Source: SB25 sp050180705 (GTDB lineage: Bacteria > Bacteroidota > Bacteroidia > Bacteroidales > Tenuifilaceae). From it: a stretch of DNA of 64,000 nt. Shown one piece after another: positions 36,424 to 45,184 of this stretch. Made by a program: the position numbers and the translations under genes. Each line of letters starts with the position of its first letter. The stretch's first letter is position 1. The notes below the pieces were generated by a model, which searched no databases, had not been told where the DNA came from, and saw nothing but the letters and a program-made list of their open reading frames with translations. The stretch covers positions 1 through 64,000 of the forward strand of contig JBFXDX010000006.1 in assembly GCA_050180705.1 (NCBI GenBank). Reading direction: 5' to 3'.

Positions 36424-36806
36424 CGGTTAAGTTCTTCGTGCTTTTTAAATGCCAATCCTATTATATCGATAAGTTCATTTTTTCGCCAAGGTTTCATTAT
36501 GTAGCGAAAAACTAGTTCGTTATTTATGGCTTTAAGCATAACATCAGACTCCATGAAAGCCGTAAGTAGGATACATATTTTTTTAGGAGTTTCGGCTTTT
36601 ATTTTTTCAATAAATTCTAGGCCATTCATTTGTGGCATCTTAAGATCCGAGATGATCACGTTAATGTTTTGCTCCTCAATAATATTTAGTCCTTGTAGTG
36701 CCGAATCGGCAACAAAAATTTCAAAGTCATTACGAAAATTAATCTTAAATAACTCAAGATTAATTCGTTCATCGTCTACGTATAAAACTTTCTTATTTGC
36801 TTCCAT
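36420..36806 (-). CDS. Single-domain response regulator (CheY-like)
   Basis: The 128-residue protein is a lone receiver domain. It shows the acidic pair in LYVDDERIN, the phosphoacceptor Asp54 in VIISDLKMPQMNG, a Thr82 and Lys105 in YIMKPWRKNEL. There is no output domain, so it acts by protein contact. Its stop codon overlaps that of the YfiR kinase gene on the opposite strand by four bases (TTAA). The chemoreceptor gene upstream on the same strand is a second possible partner. A -7 box at 36827 gives it its own promoter. Confidence 0.93.
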   Translation of the reverse strand: MEANKKVLYVDDERINLELFKINFRNDFEIFVADSALQGLNIIEEQNINVIISDLKMPQMNGLEFIEKIKAETPKKICILLTAFMESDVMLKAINNELVFRYIMKPWRKNELIDIIGLAFKKHEELNR

Positions 36807-36826
36807 GGCTAAAAAACTTATTACAT

Positions 36827-36834
36827 CAAATATA
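36827..36834 (-). promoter_or_regulatory. -7 box of the response regulator gene
   Basis: TATATTTG on the minus strand, 21 bases before the start at 36806. No clear TTG at -33. Confidence 0.5.
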
Positions 36835-36892
36835 AGATTTTTCTTTTTACGATAGAATTGCTTAATGTTGATTTAGTTCAATGTTGAAAAAT

Positions 36893-38017
36893 TTAAAGCT
36901 TTGTCTTGAAAAACGATACCAGATCTGATAGCGCTTTTGCTCTAGCATTTAACTCCTCAGAGTTGGCTGCAACTTCTTCGGATAATGAGGCATTTTGCTG
37001 AGTCATGCTATTAAGTTGCTGAACCGCTGTGTTTATTTGTTCTGTACCCGAGCGTTGCTCGTATGACGACGCAGATATTTCTCGAATCAGGTCCGTTGTT
37101 TTAACTATTCCTCCTAGATTTTGGTTCATCAGGTCTTTTGCTTTCCCCGAAATTTGTGCCCCACTAGTAGAGACGGAAATAATTTCGTTTGCAGCATCTC
37201 GGCTTCGTTCTGCCAATCGACGGACTTCTGCTGCAACAACCGCAAAGCCTCGTCCATGTTCACCCGCCCTGGCCGCTTCAACAGCAGCATTTAAGGCTAA
37301 TAGGTTAGTTTGAAAGGCAATATCATTTATTATGTTTATTTTTTGAGCAATTTCATTCATTGCATCAAGAGCAATGTTAGTTGAAACAACTCCTTCTTCC
37401 AAATTTCTGGTAGTTGTAACTGCTATTTTCTCTGTTTGAATAGCATTATCAGCGTTTTGCTGAATACTAGAAAGTATTTCTTCCATTGAGGAAGATATTT
37501 CTTCTAAAGACGATGCTTGTTCTGATGTTACCTCAGACAGATTAGTTGCACTAGAACTTAACTGATCACCTGACGATTCTAACTCTTTTGCTGATTTGGA
37601 TATTTCTGCAATAACCATGTTGAGTCTTTTTGTTAAAGCTTCAATGGCAACAGTTAATCTTCCTAATTCATCATTCCTATAGGTGTACTTTTTATTTACC
37701 TCAATAGATAAGTCTCCTTCACTAATTTTTTGTACCGAAGCGATAGATTCTTCTAACGGTTTCCTTATTTTTTTGGTTATTGCTCTAATTATGAAAATGC
37801 CCATAATAATAATTGCCGGAGTAGTAATATATGATTTTATTGTATCGGGGTAAAGATATTTAAGGTTAACGGTTGCGTCGATAACAACCCAAGAAAGCAA
37901 CATTAAGGAGCCCATGTAATACAGGATGGAGCCTTTAAAATAGTAACGTATAGTAATAATACCGACAGGTATTGCTATTAGCATTATCAAAACTATTTCT
38001 AATAAACCTTTTGACAT
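36893..38017 (-). CDS. Methyl-accepting chemotaxis-type receptor without periplasmic domain
   Basis: The 374-residue protein has three closely spaced membrane helices in the first 80 residues and no room for a periplasmic ligand domain. A HAMP-like segment (IRKPLEESIASVQKISEGDL) and a full MCP signalling hairpin follow, with the conserved tip IAFQTNLLALNAAVEAARAG and EVRRLAERSRDAANEI. No CheB/CheR-binding pentapeptide is visible at the C terminus (ends SFFKTKL). It may sense a membrane or cytoplasmic signal. A receiver gene lies 86 bases downstream. No CheA, CheW or motility gene is in the window. Confidence 0.93.
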   Translation of the reverse strand: MSKGLLEIVLIMLIAIPVGIITIRYYFKGSILYYMGSLMLLSWVVIDATVNLKYLYPDTIKSYITTPAIIIMGIFIIRAITKKIRKPLEESIASVQKISEGDLSIEVNKKYTYRNDELGRLTVAIEALTKRLNMVIAEISKSAKELESSGDQLSSSATNLSEVTSEQASSLEEISSSMEEILSSIQQNADNAIQTEKIAVTTTRNLEEGVVSTNIALDAMNEIAQKINIINDIAFQTNLLALNAAVEAARAGEHGRGFAVVAAEVRRLAERSRDAANEIISVSTSGAQISGKAKDLMNQNLGGIVKTTDLIREISASSYEQRSGTEQINTAVQQLNSMTQQNASLSEEVAANSEELNARAKALSDLVSFFKTKL

Positions 38018-38096
38018 TTTGGTAATATTGTTTAATGAATTATGATTGCCAATTTATGCATGTTATAGAATATAATCAATTTATTTGCGGTTTATT

Positions 38097-38921
38097 TTAA
38101 AAGGATATTGTTTTCAAAAGTATTTGGTTGAATACGGCATCGCTTAATTCTTGGTTTTGTCTTTCGAGTTGCTTGTTAATTCCAAGTATTCTGTGTGCTC
38201 GGAATCGATTTTTTAGCGATAAGTGCATTAAGATGACGTCGAGTAATTTTCCGAGAAATTTATTGTTAACGGTTTTCTCTAATGGTTTTAACCTGTCGTA
38301 CCTAGACATTGGCGTGCGGAATCCTGCCCCATGATGATAAATTAAATCTTCATATATTCCAAACATCACAGGATGTTGGGTTAGTTGGTTTGTGCGTAGT
38401 AACGGTTTCCAAGGTACCTTTTTGTCGATGAGGATTTTAAGCAGATTTCCACCAACGTCTGTGCGAGGAGTCCCTTGATGGGTAATCCATTCATATCCTT
38501 CTTTCCAATCGCCTTGAATTTTTTTCCAGAAACCAACCGTTGTCAGGCAGAATGATGGGTGCGGTTGTATGTCGCCAACATTCTCGGTTCGTTGTATTGC
38601 GGTTATGGGATATTGATCGAGAGTTTTTCGAATAAAGTCATCCATTTCATTTATAGGGAATGCATCACCATCAACAAATATTATTGGATCATTTTCCGAT
38701 TCTGCCATCAATTCTATGCTTTTAGCAAGTAGATTTAGTTTAATAGCGTGTTCCTTTATTGGCTCTATGCATGTATAAAAAAACTTAGACGTATGCTTTG
38801 TTGCTGTTCCACTTAGAAATGCATATACTCGAAACGGTTGTTTAATATTCTTATTTAGATATTCTAGCTGAACGTCTATCCACTTGTCTGTTTCCCAATG
38901 AACTGTTGCTATGTGAATCAT
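38097..38921 (-). CDS. Putative GT-A-like glycosyltransferase
   Basis: I do not recognise a named family in this 274-residue protein. It starts MIHIATVHWETDKWIDVQLE, a strand-helix pattern of GT-A enzymes, and has a candidate metal-binding DxD at residues 84-86 in PIIFVDGDAFPI. A downstream segment with paired His and Gly (HPVMFGIYEDLIYHHGAGFR) could form the acceptor side. Its neighbours are glycosyltransferases. A sugar-transfer role is inferred from the DxD motif and context only. Confidence 0.65.
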   Translation of the reverse strand: MIHIATVHWETDKWIDVQLEYLNKNIKQPFRVYAFLSGTATKHTSKFFYTCIEPIKEHAIKLNLLAKSIELMAESENDPIIFVDGDAFPINEMDDFIRKTLDQYPITAIQRTENVGDIQPHPSFCLTTVGFWKKIQGDWKEGYEWITHQGTPRTDVGGNLLKILIDKKVPWKPLLRTNQLTQHPVMFGIYEDLIYHHGAGFRTPMSRYDRLKPLEKTVNNKFLGKLLDVILMHLSLKNRFRAHRILGINKQLERQNQELSDAVFNQILLKTISF

Positions 38922-39080
38922 AAATTAAAGTTCTAGTTTTTAATATTATGCATTTCTATTGCCAATTCAACAAATATAAATAATTGTTATCTCGATCTTA
39001 TGATCTTACCAGTTTTATTGTTATTTGTATTGATTAATTGTTTTCGGTGTCGAAATAAAATGGTTAATTTAGGCATTGCC

Positions 39081-40253
39081 ATGGATAAACAATTATCGTT
39101 CATATTATTCACAGCCGAAACCGCTCCATCGTTCGCTGGCGATGGGCTTAATGCTCTTCTATTCGCAAAAACACTTGTGAAGAAAGGACACGCCGCAGAC
39201 ATTGTTTGTCTTAATCCAGATGGATTGTTATCCAATAAAGAAGAATTTGATGGCGTTGTGGTCAATCGAATTTCTTATAGGTATAAAACTAAAGCAGGTC
39301 GATTTTTATTGAGGTTAAGAATGGTTTTTACTTTGCTTAATAAAAAGTATAGAAACTCGTATTGGTTGATTTATGGATCGATGCCAACTCATAAGTTGAT
39401 AATCATTTTTGGATGGTTACGGGGAGTTAAAGTTGTTTTTCGCTCGACACTTTATGGGTTCGATAATGTTAACTCGTGTGTTTTATCTGGATTTTGGTTG
39501 AGTCAAGTTTTTAATCGTAATGTGTACCGCAAGGTTTCTGCATACTATGCTTTAAATAGTGCATTCGAGAAAGAGTGGATGTCTATGTATTCAACTCCAA
39601 TATTTGTTTCGCCGCAAGGAGTTAACCTGATAAAATATAGTTCTATTGGGTATAATAAGTCTGATTTAAGAAAGAGGTTAGATCTGCCTGAAAGTAAAAT
39701 AATTGTTTTAATTGTTGGTCATTTAATTAATCGAAAGGGATTTCCTGAGTTATTCGAATGGTTATCTAAAATTAATGATGATTTTTTGTTAGTTCATCTT
39801 GGACGAAGTAATGCTCCAGTTTGGGATGCCGTATCGGTTAAGAATGCTGAGATGAATAAAATCAGGATAGAAGGGGAGAGCCTTTTGGCCGATAGAGTGT
39901 TATTTGTAGGAGAATGTTCAACTCCGGAGTTCTATTACCTTGCTTCGGATATTTTTATTCTATCGTCCTACTACGAGGGATTTCCCTCCAATTCAGTGAA
40001 TGAGTCTATGGCTGCTGGATTAGCATTGCTTATTCGTAAAATTGTTGGATCAGATGATTATGTTGAGGAGGATGTGAATGGGTCGTTTTTCGAGAGTGAA
40101 TCTGAGTTTATAGAAAAATTTAGGAGAATGCTTAATGATATTGATTTGAGAAATCGATTAGGCGATTCAGCCCGTAAATTTGCTGTTGAAAATAACAATA
40201 TTGATGATGTTGTTGACCGGTTTTTGGCGTTTGTAAACGAGAAAATGACTTAA
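39081..40253 (+). CDS. GT4-family glycosyltransferase
   Basis: The 390-residue GT-B protein has the N-terminal pattern FTAETAPSFAGDGLNALLFAKTL and the C-terminal nucleotide-sugar segment FILSSYYEGFPSNSVNESMA with the E-x7-E arrangement of GT4 retaining enzymes (also VLIVGHLINRKGFPEL). Start set at the ATG at 39081. The frame is open back to 39000, but the extra 27 residues are hydrophobic and Cys-containing and do not fit the family. Its stop overlaps that of the convergent glycosyltransferase in TTAA. Confidence 0.87.
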   Translation: MDKQLSFILFTAETAPSFAGDGLNALLFAKTLVKKGHAADIVCLNPDGLLSNKEEFDGVVVNRISYRYKTKAGRFLLRLRMVFTLLNKKYRNSYWLIYGSMPTHKLIIIFGWLRGVKVVFRSTLYGFDNVNSCVLSGFWLSQVFNRNVYRKVSAYYALNSAFEKEWMSMYSTPIFVSPQGVNLIKYSSIGYNKSDLRKRLDLPESKIIVLIVGHLINRKGFPELFEWLSKINDDFLLVHLGRSNAPVWDAVSVKNAEMNKIRIEGESLLADRVLFVGECSTPEFYYLASDIFILSSYYEGFPSNSVNESMAAGLALLIRKIVGSDDYVEEDVNGSFFESESEFIEKFRRMLNDIDLRNRLGDSARKFAVENNNIDDVVDRFLAFVNEKMT

Positions 40254-41347
40254 GGCCATAGCACTTCCTCGAAAATCTTGCGCATCGATTTAGGAAACTC
40301 TGCTATAATAAGATTTGCCTTTTGTCTTCCATAATTTCCAATTCGAGTTCGAAGGTCATCGTTATACAATAGCAGTTCAAGTTTTTCCTTGAGAATTTTT
40401 TGTTCTGGCGAGTCAATAAAAATAATCTCTTTACCATCTTCAAAAATTGTTTTCAAACCTCCTGAATTTGTCGTGATTACAGGAACTCCGAAATGTAGCG
40501 CTTCAAGGATTACAAGCGGAAAACAATCGTTAAACGAAGGAAGAACAAAAACGCTGGAATTGGCTATTAGTTCACATTTTTCACGATTCCATACACCACC
40601 AGTAAATCTGATAGAATCGCTTAAGTTTAGTTTTTCAACTTTTTGCTTAAGTCCTTTTATTATATGGCTCGATGGAGAATCTCCAGCAATAACTAGTTTT
40701 AAGGAAGAGTCATTTTTGTGGAGAAGTTTAAAAGAGTCAATTAAAACATCTACTCCTTTCTCGGGGAATAGATGCGACAAAAAGAGTATCTGGTGCGATT
40801 TGTTTGTATTGTCTACAGAAATATTGTCGAGAGGTTCGATAGTGTTATGCACAAAGCAGAGTTTTGCATTTTTTAATGAGAGTTCTGCTAGTTCTTTATT
40901 CAGTAGATATTCATTAACGTGAATAATGTAGCACCCATTAAATGCAAATTGATATATCTTTTTGTAGATTTTGTTTTTGCTCTTGTGAGCAATGCCTTGA
41001 TTATCTAAGTGCAAAATAGGTTTAACCCGGAAAAATTTAATTGTAAGAAGGTAAAGCAAATCTCGCCAAAAGGCTATGCCAATCGGCATAAACGAAAAAT
41101 AAACGGCATGCGGTCTGAATACAATAAGTTGATAAATGATTCTGAAGTAAAGAATTGCTGCAATACCAATTTTTTTTAGCCGGAAGGTTCTTAGTTCGTT
41201 TAACTGTTTTGCAAAACGAATAGGGAGTACTCTTTTTTCGATACTTTGATTTATGGCAGAATCTTCCCAAACTATTTTATTGAGAGCACTAACACCATGT
41301 ATTGGCGGTGGAAATTGAACTAGATATAAAACCCGCTTGGTTTCCAA
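40250..41347 (-). CDS. GT4-family glycosyltransferase
   Basis: The 365-residue GT-B protein begins near RVLYLVQFPPPIHGVSALNK and has the donor-site pattern FLPSFNDCFPLVILEALHFG in conserved form (VFVLPSFNDCFPL, EALHFGVPVITTNSGG). ILFLSHLFPEKGVDVLIDSF marks the start of the C-terminal domain. No ATG is available: TTG codons at 41347 and 41374 are both possible. I prefer 41347, which lies just after the deacetylase stop at 41352; 41374 would overlap that gene by 23 bases. It is the third gene of the GT117-deacetylase-GT4 operon. Confidence 0.86.
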   Translation of the reverse strand: METKRVLYLVQFPPPIHGVSALNKIVWEDSAINQSIEKRVLPIRFAKQLNELRTFRLKKIGIAAILYFRIIYQLIVFRPHAVYFSFMPIGIAFWRDLLYLLTIKFFRVKPILHLDNQGIAHKSKNKIYKKIYQFAFNGCYIIHVNEYLLNKELAELSLKNAKLCFVHNTIEPLDNISVDNTNKSHQILFLSHLFPEKGVDVLIDSFKLLHKNDSSLKLVIAGDSPSSHIIKGLKQKVEKLNLSDSIRFTGGVWNREKCELIANSSVFVLPSFNDCFPLVILEALHFGVPVITTNSGGLKTIFEDGKEIIFIDSPEQKILKEKLELLLYNDDLRTRIGNYGRQKANLIIAEFPKSMRKIFEEVLWP

Positions 41348-41351
41348 TTTA

Positions 41352-41978
41352 TTATTTTTTATCCTCAAGCACAATTGGTTTGAGTGTTAATCCTTTTGCA
41401 GTTATTCCTTCCAGTACTCTTGGCAAGGCGTATTTTAAGTTTCGCTGAGCCTTTATTGAGTCGTGAAATACAACTATCGCTCCTGGATGAACATTATTTA
41501 AAACGTAATTTACCACTTTTCTTGGAGAAACGCGCTTACTATAATCCATGCTAAGCACATCCCAGAGAATTATTCTATAACGGTATCTTAGTAAAAATAG
41601 TTGACGCGGCTTAATTCGTCCGTATGGCGGACGAAATAGATTACTTTTGATAAATGAGTTTGCGTAAATAATATCCTGGATATACTGTGAGGTATCAGTG
41701 CTCCATCCCTTTATGTGGCTGTACGAATGATTTCCAACAGAATGCCCATCTGCTAAAATCTGACGATAAATATCTGGGTTCATCTCAACATTTTTTGCTA
41801 GGCAAAAAAAAGTTGCTTTGGCATTGTATTTTTTGAGTTGCTCAAGAACCCACGGTGTAACTTCGCGTGTGGGGCCATCGTCGAATGTAAGGAATACCCC
41901 ATCGGTGTCGTTGGGGATATTCCATATTATATTTGGGAAAAACCTTTGAAAAAAACGAGGAGGGCTAAGGTTTATCAT
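41352..41978 (-). CDS. Polysaccharide deacetylase (NodB/CE4 family)
   Basis: CE4 enzymes remove N- or O-acetyl groups from glycans with a metal ion. In the 208-residue protein, motif 1 is TFDDGP (residues 31-36), motif 2 is GNHSYSH (His84, His88 as metal ligands), motif 3 is FRPPYG (115-120), followed by LWDVLSMDYS and VVFHDS. There is no evident signal peptide, so it may act in the cytoplasm or at the membrane on a precursor. It lies 9 bases after the DUF2723/GT117 gene and just before a glycosyltransferase, which suggests a shared glycan target. Confidence 0.94.
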   Translation of the reverse strand: MINLSPPRFFQRFFPNIIWNIPNDTDGVFLTFDDGPTREVTPWVLEQLKKYNAKATFFCLAKNVEMNPDIYRQILADGHSVGNHSYSHIKGWSTDTSQYIQDIIYANSFIKSNLFRPPYGRIKPRQLFLLRYRYRIILWDVLSMDYSKRVSPRKVVNYVLNNVHPGAIVVFHDSIKAQRNLKYALPRVLEGITAKGLTLKPIVLEDKK

Positions 41979-41987
41979 GCTAAATAT

Positions 41988-44900
41988 TTATTGTAACATC
42001 GATATATACCTTTCAAACTCCGAATTAATTGTTTTTAGGTAATTACCCTTTTCGTATTTGTCAGCCATTTTGTAAAGTTCCTGTAGAATTGCCATGTTTA
42101 GTTGCAGCTCGTTATAGAGCCACTGCTGATCCTCTTTGTCGGCTTGTATTAGAATGTAGTTTAATTGCTCTGTACATTGATTCATGAGTATTGTAGAGTA
42201 ATCAACGGCTTTGGCGGTGTCGCCGGCACGATAGTATCCTTCAATAATCATTACTGCAAAGTAGTTTAACGGAACAGTTTTTACTGGTATTAATTCCATA
42301 CATCTATTCAGAACAGTTAATGCAGAATCTTTTTTGCCCTCATCGACCAATGCATTGGCTAAACGAGCAAACAGATTTCTGTAGTTTGATATTATGCGCG
42401 ACTTGTTTTCGTCAATGTAAACCTTAGGATCGTTTATGCTGCGGAAACGATATTTCTCCATTAGGTTTTTATATGTGGCCGATGTGTTTACATTGCCAAT
42501 TCCCCATTGACGACTTCCTTTAACCGGTGCAATTCTGAACATTAGCCCTTCGAGTTGGAAATAACCTTCGAGTCCATGGTATGTTTCACTGCTTACTGTT
42601 GTTCCGTAATAGACTGGTCTAATCCAGTTGTTCGTAGAGATTAGATCGAGAAGAACTTGTCCATCCTTCATAATCATTCGCTTATTCAGCGACCAAGTCA
42701 TCGTGTCGACAATGGTATTGTATTTATCGGGACTAACTGTTTGTGTTTTTATCACCTGTTCCTTGTCTATTGGAAGAAATAATTTGGATGAAGGAATATA
42801 GTTTATTCTTGCATTTTGTTCGAATGGTGATTGAAGTTCTGCTCCGGGTTCATCGCTAAGCATAAAGTTTACAGCCTGACTAGCATTTATAGGTTCTTTA
42901 ATGCGATCGTAAACCAGAACAACATCTCGTTTCCCAGAGTAATACTGGTCGTGAGTCATGCGAAGAGGAAGTGGTTCGCTCTTGTATGCCTTGTGTAGCA
43001 TTTGCTCAATGTACCAATCACCTCTTAAGTAACTTAGGTTTGCAACTCGAACATCGGTTCGCACATCTTCAACTTCCTGATTATACCAAAGAGGGAAGGT
43101 GTCGTTATCGCCGTAGGTGAAAAGTACAGCATTGGGTTCACAACCTATAAGCATATTGTACCCAAAGTCGACTGGAATATAACTGTTGGATCGGTCATGA
43201 TCGTCCCAGTTTTCCGATGCCATAACCGCAGGAACTAACAATGTGCATAGCGCAGCGGTGGCAATGGCTGTTGACGGATGATCTTTTAATTTGCGCACCA
43301 ACTCGTAAACGGATAAAACTCCTAATCCAATCCATATGCTGAAAGCATAGAAACTGCCAGCATAGGCATAATCTCTCTCTCGTGGCTGCTCCGGTGTTTG
43401 GTTAAGGTAAACAACAATGGCAATTCCTGTTAGAACAAACAGTGCTGTAACTACCCAAAAATCATGCTTGCGTCGATAGTAGTGAATAAGAGCACCAGCC
43501 AAACCAAGTAGTAATGGTAGTAGGTAATATTTGTTATTAGCCTTGTTGTTTTTGAACAAGCTGGGGAGTTTATCCTGTGGCCCAAGCCGGGCATCATCAA
43601 TAAATGGAATACCGCAAATCCAGTTTCCTTTAAGGGCATCGCCATGCCCTTGAATATCGTTTTGACGTCCGGCAAAATTCCACATGAAGTAACGGAGGTA
43701 CATGTATCCAACTTGATACCTAAAGAAGAATTTTAAATTTTCTCCGAAAGTTGGAGTATATATAGTTTTTGCTTTCCGTTCTTGGTCATAAACTGTTATG
43801 GGTTTTCCTTTAAAATTAGTCCAGCGTTTGTAATTTTCTACGTGTTGAGGTTCGCCGCTGAACATGCGAGGGAAAATCATTTCGAATTGAGAATCGTAAA
43901 CATATGAACCGCTTTTTCTGATTACCTCGTATTTTCCATTTTTAGGAGCATAGTTAGGAGTCCCATCTTTTTTGTCGACTGGTTGAGCGCTAAAACTTTG
44001 TCCGTAAAGTAAGGGTCTATCTCCATATTGCTCGCGGTTGAGGTAATACAGTAGCGAGAACATATTATCGGGACTATTCTGATCCATTGGTGGATTCGCC
44101 GAGGATCTAATTACAATTGCTGCATAGGAGCTGTATCCAATTAAAATAACGGCAAACCCAAGTATAATGGTGTTCAGAATAACCTTTCCCCTTCGGTATG
44201 TGTAGCGTAATCCGTATATTAACAAAACGAAGATTAGTGCAGCGTAAAATAGTACCCCCGACATATAAGGCAATCCAAATCCATTAACAAAAACTAGTTC
44301 GAATTTTGAAGCTAGAATAATTACACCATGAATTACTCCATACATTATAGCAAGTAGAAGTATTGCAGATAGGGCTAATGCCTTAACTACACCCCAAAAT
44401 GAGTAAGTGTATTTCTTGAAGTAATACACTAAAACAATTGCAGGTATTGCCAATAGGTTTAATAGGTGGACTCCAATTGACATACCCATTAGAAATGCAA
44501 TAAGAATGAGCCATCGGTTTGAGTAGGCTTCATCGGCCGAGTCTTCCCATTTAAGTATTGCCCAAAATACTAAAGCCGTAAACAACGATGATGTTGCGTA
44601 AACTTCGCCCTCAACAGCCGAGAACCAAAATGTGTCGGAGAATGTGTAGGCTAAAGCACCAACGATTCCTGCAGAAATTATCAGGATAACTTGGGTGAGA
44701 TTGAATTCTTTGTCTTCGCCAATAACAAATTTTCTGGCAAGGTGGGTTATGCTCCAGAAAAGGAAAAGTATTGTGAATGCACTTGCCAAAGCCGAAAGCG
44801 AATTGGCAAAAATTGGAACAAGTTCATTGTTTGGGGCAAACATGGTAAACAATCTTACCAGTAACATAAAAAAAGGTGCTCCGGGAGGGTGCCCTACCTC

Positions 44901-45053
44901 TAATTTAAAGCCGCTTGAAATGAATTCTCCACAGTCCCAAAAGCTGGCTGTGGGTTCAATGGTCGAGAGATATACAAATGCAGATATGGCAAAAATAATC
45001 CAACCCGCAATATTGTTATATTTCCGAAAGGAATTAAAATTAAAAATCGTCAT
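41988..45053 (-). CDS. DUF2723 / GT117-family membrane glycosyltransferase
   Basis: The 1021-residue protein has about a dozen membrane helices followed by a large soluble C-terminal part with helical, TPR-like repeats at the end. The family hallmark is at the N terminus: TIEPTASFWDCGEF and EVGHPPGAPFF, with the acidic pair expected for GT-C catalysis. The eukaryotic relative TMEM260 is an O-mannosyltransferase, so protein or lipid glycosylation is likely. Start set at the ATG 45053. The longer frame to 45110 includes the -7 promoter box (45077-45084) and is rejected. It heads an operon with the deacetylase and GT4 genes. Confidence 0.9.
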   Translation of the reverse strand: MTIFNFNSFRKYNNIAGWIIFAISAFVYLSTIEPTASFWDCGEFISSGFKLEVGHPPGAPFFMLLVRLFTMFAPNNELVPIFANSLSALASAFTILFLFWSITHLARKFVIGEDKEFNLTQVILIISAGIVGALAYTFSDTFWFSAVEGEVYATSSLFTALVFWAILKWEDSADEAYSNRWLILIAFLMGMSIGVHLLNLLAIPAIVLVYYFKKYTYSFWGVVKALALSAILLLAIMYGVIHGVIILASKFELVFVNGFGLPYMSGVLFYAALIFVLLIYGLRYTYRRGKVILNTIILGFAVILIGYSSYAAIVIRSSANPPMDQNSPDNMFSLLYYLNREQYGDRPLLYGQSFSAQPVDKKDGTPNYAPKNGKYEVIRKSGSYVYDSQFEMIFPRMFSGEPQHVENYKRWTNFKGKPITVYDQERKAKTIYTPTFGENLKFFFRYQVGYMYLRYFMWNFAGRQNDIQGHGDALKGNWICGIPFIDDARLGPQDKLPSLFKNNKANNKYYLLPLLLGLAGALIHYYRRKHDFWVVTALFVLTGIAIVVYLNQTPEQPRERDYAYAGSFYAFSIWIGLGVLSVYELVRKLKDHPSTAIATAALCTLLVPAVMASENWDDHDRSNSYIPVDFGYNMLIGCEPNAVLFTYGDNDTFPLWYNQEVEDVRTDVRVANLSYLRGDWYIEQMLHKAYKSEPLPLRMTHDQYYSGKRDVVLVYDRIKEPINASQAVNFMLSDEPGAELQSPFEQNARINYIPSSKLFLPIDKEQVIKTQTVSPDKYNTIVDTMTWSLNKRMIMKDGQVLLDLISTNNWIRPVYYGTTVSSETYHGLEGYFQLEGLMFRIAPVKGSRQWGIGNVNTSATYKNLMEKYRFRSINDPKVYIDENKSRIISNYRNLFARLANALVDEGKKDSALTVLNRCMELIPVKTVPLNYFAVMIIEGYYRAGDTAKAVDYSTILMNQCTEQLNYILIQADKEDQQWLYNELQLNMAILQELYKMADKYEKGNYLKTINSEFERYISMLQ

Positions 45054-45076
45054 AGTGTCCCGTGTTGATTCACCCC

Positions 45077-45084
45077 CAAAGGTA
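45077..45084 (-). promoter_or_regulatory. -7 promoter box of the GT117-deacetylase-GT4 operon
   Basis: TACCTTTG on the minus strand, 24 bases before the ATG at 45053; TTG elements lie 16 and 23 bases upstream. Confidence 0.6.
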
Positions 45085-45184
45085 TAATTTTTTTGAAGTT
45101 CAATATTCAAATTGTTCTGTTTGCCTATATTTACATGTCAAAATAGTTTATTTGAATATTTAAAATCGATAATCTTATCGCCAT

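Noticed and set aside
40389..40922. Plus-strand frame of 177 codons inside the GT4 gene
   Set aside because: It is antisense to a clear glycosyltransferase with conserved motifs and has no features of its own.
44695..45087. Plus-strand frame of 130 codons opposite the GT117 N terminus
   Set aside because: It is the shadow of conserved membrane-protein codons; it starts and ends within that gene and its promoter.
45054..45110. Longer N terminus of the GT117 protein (start 45110)
   Set aside because: It would include the -7 promoter box at 45077-45084 and gives a non-conserved polar extension.
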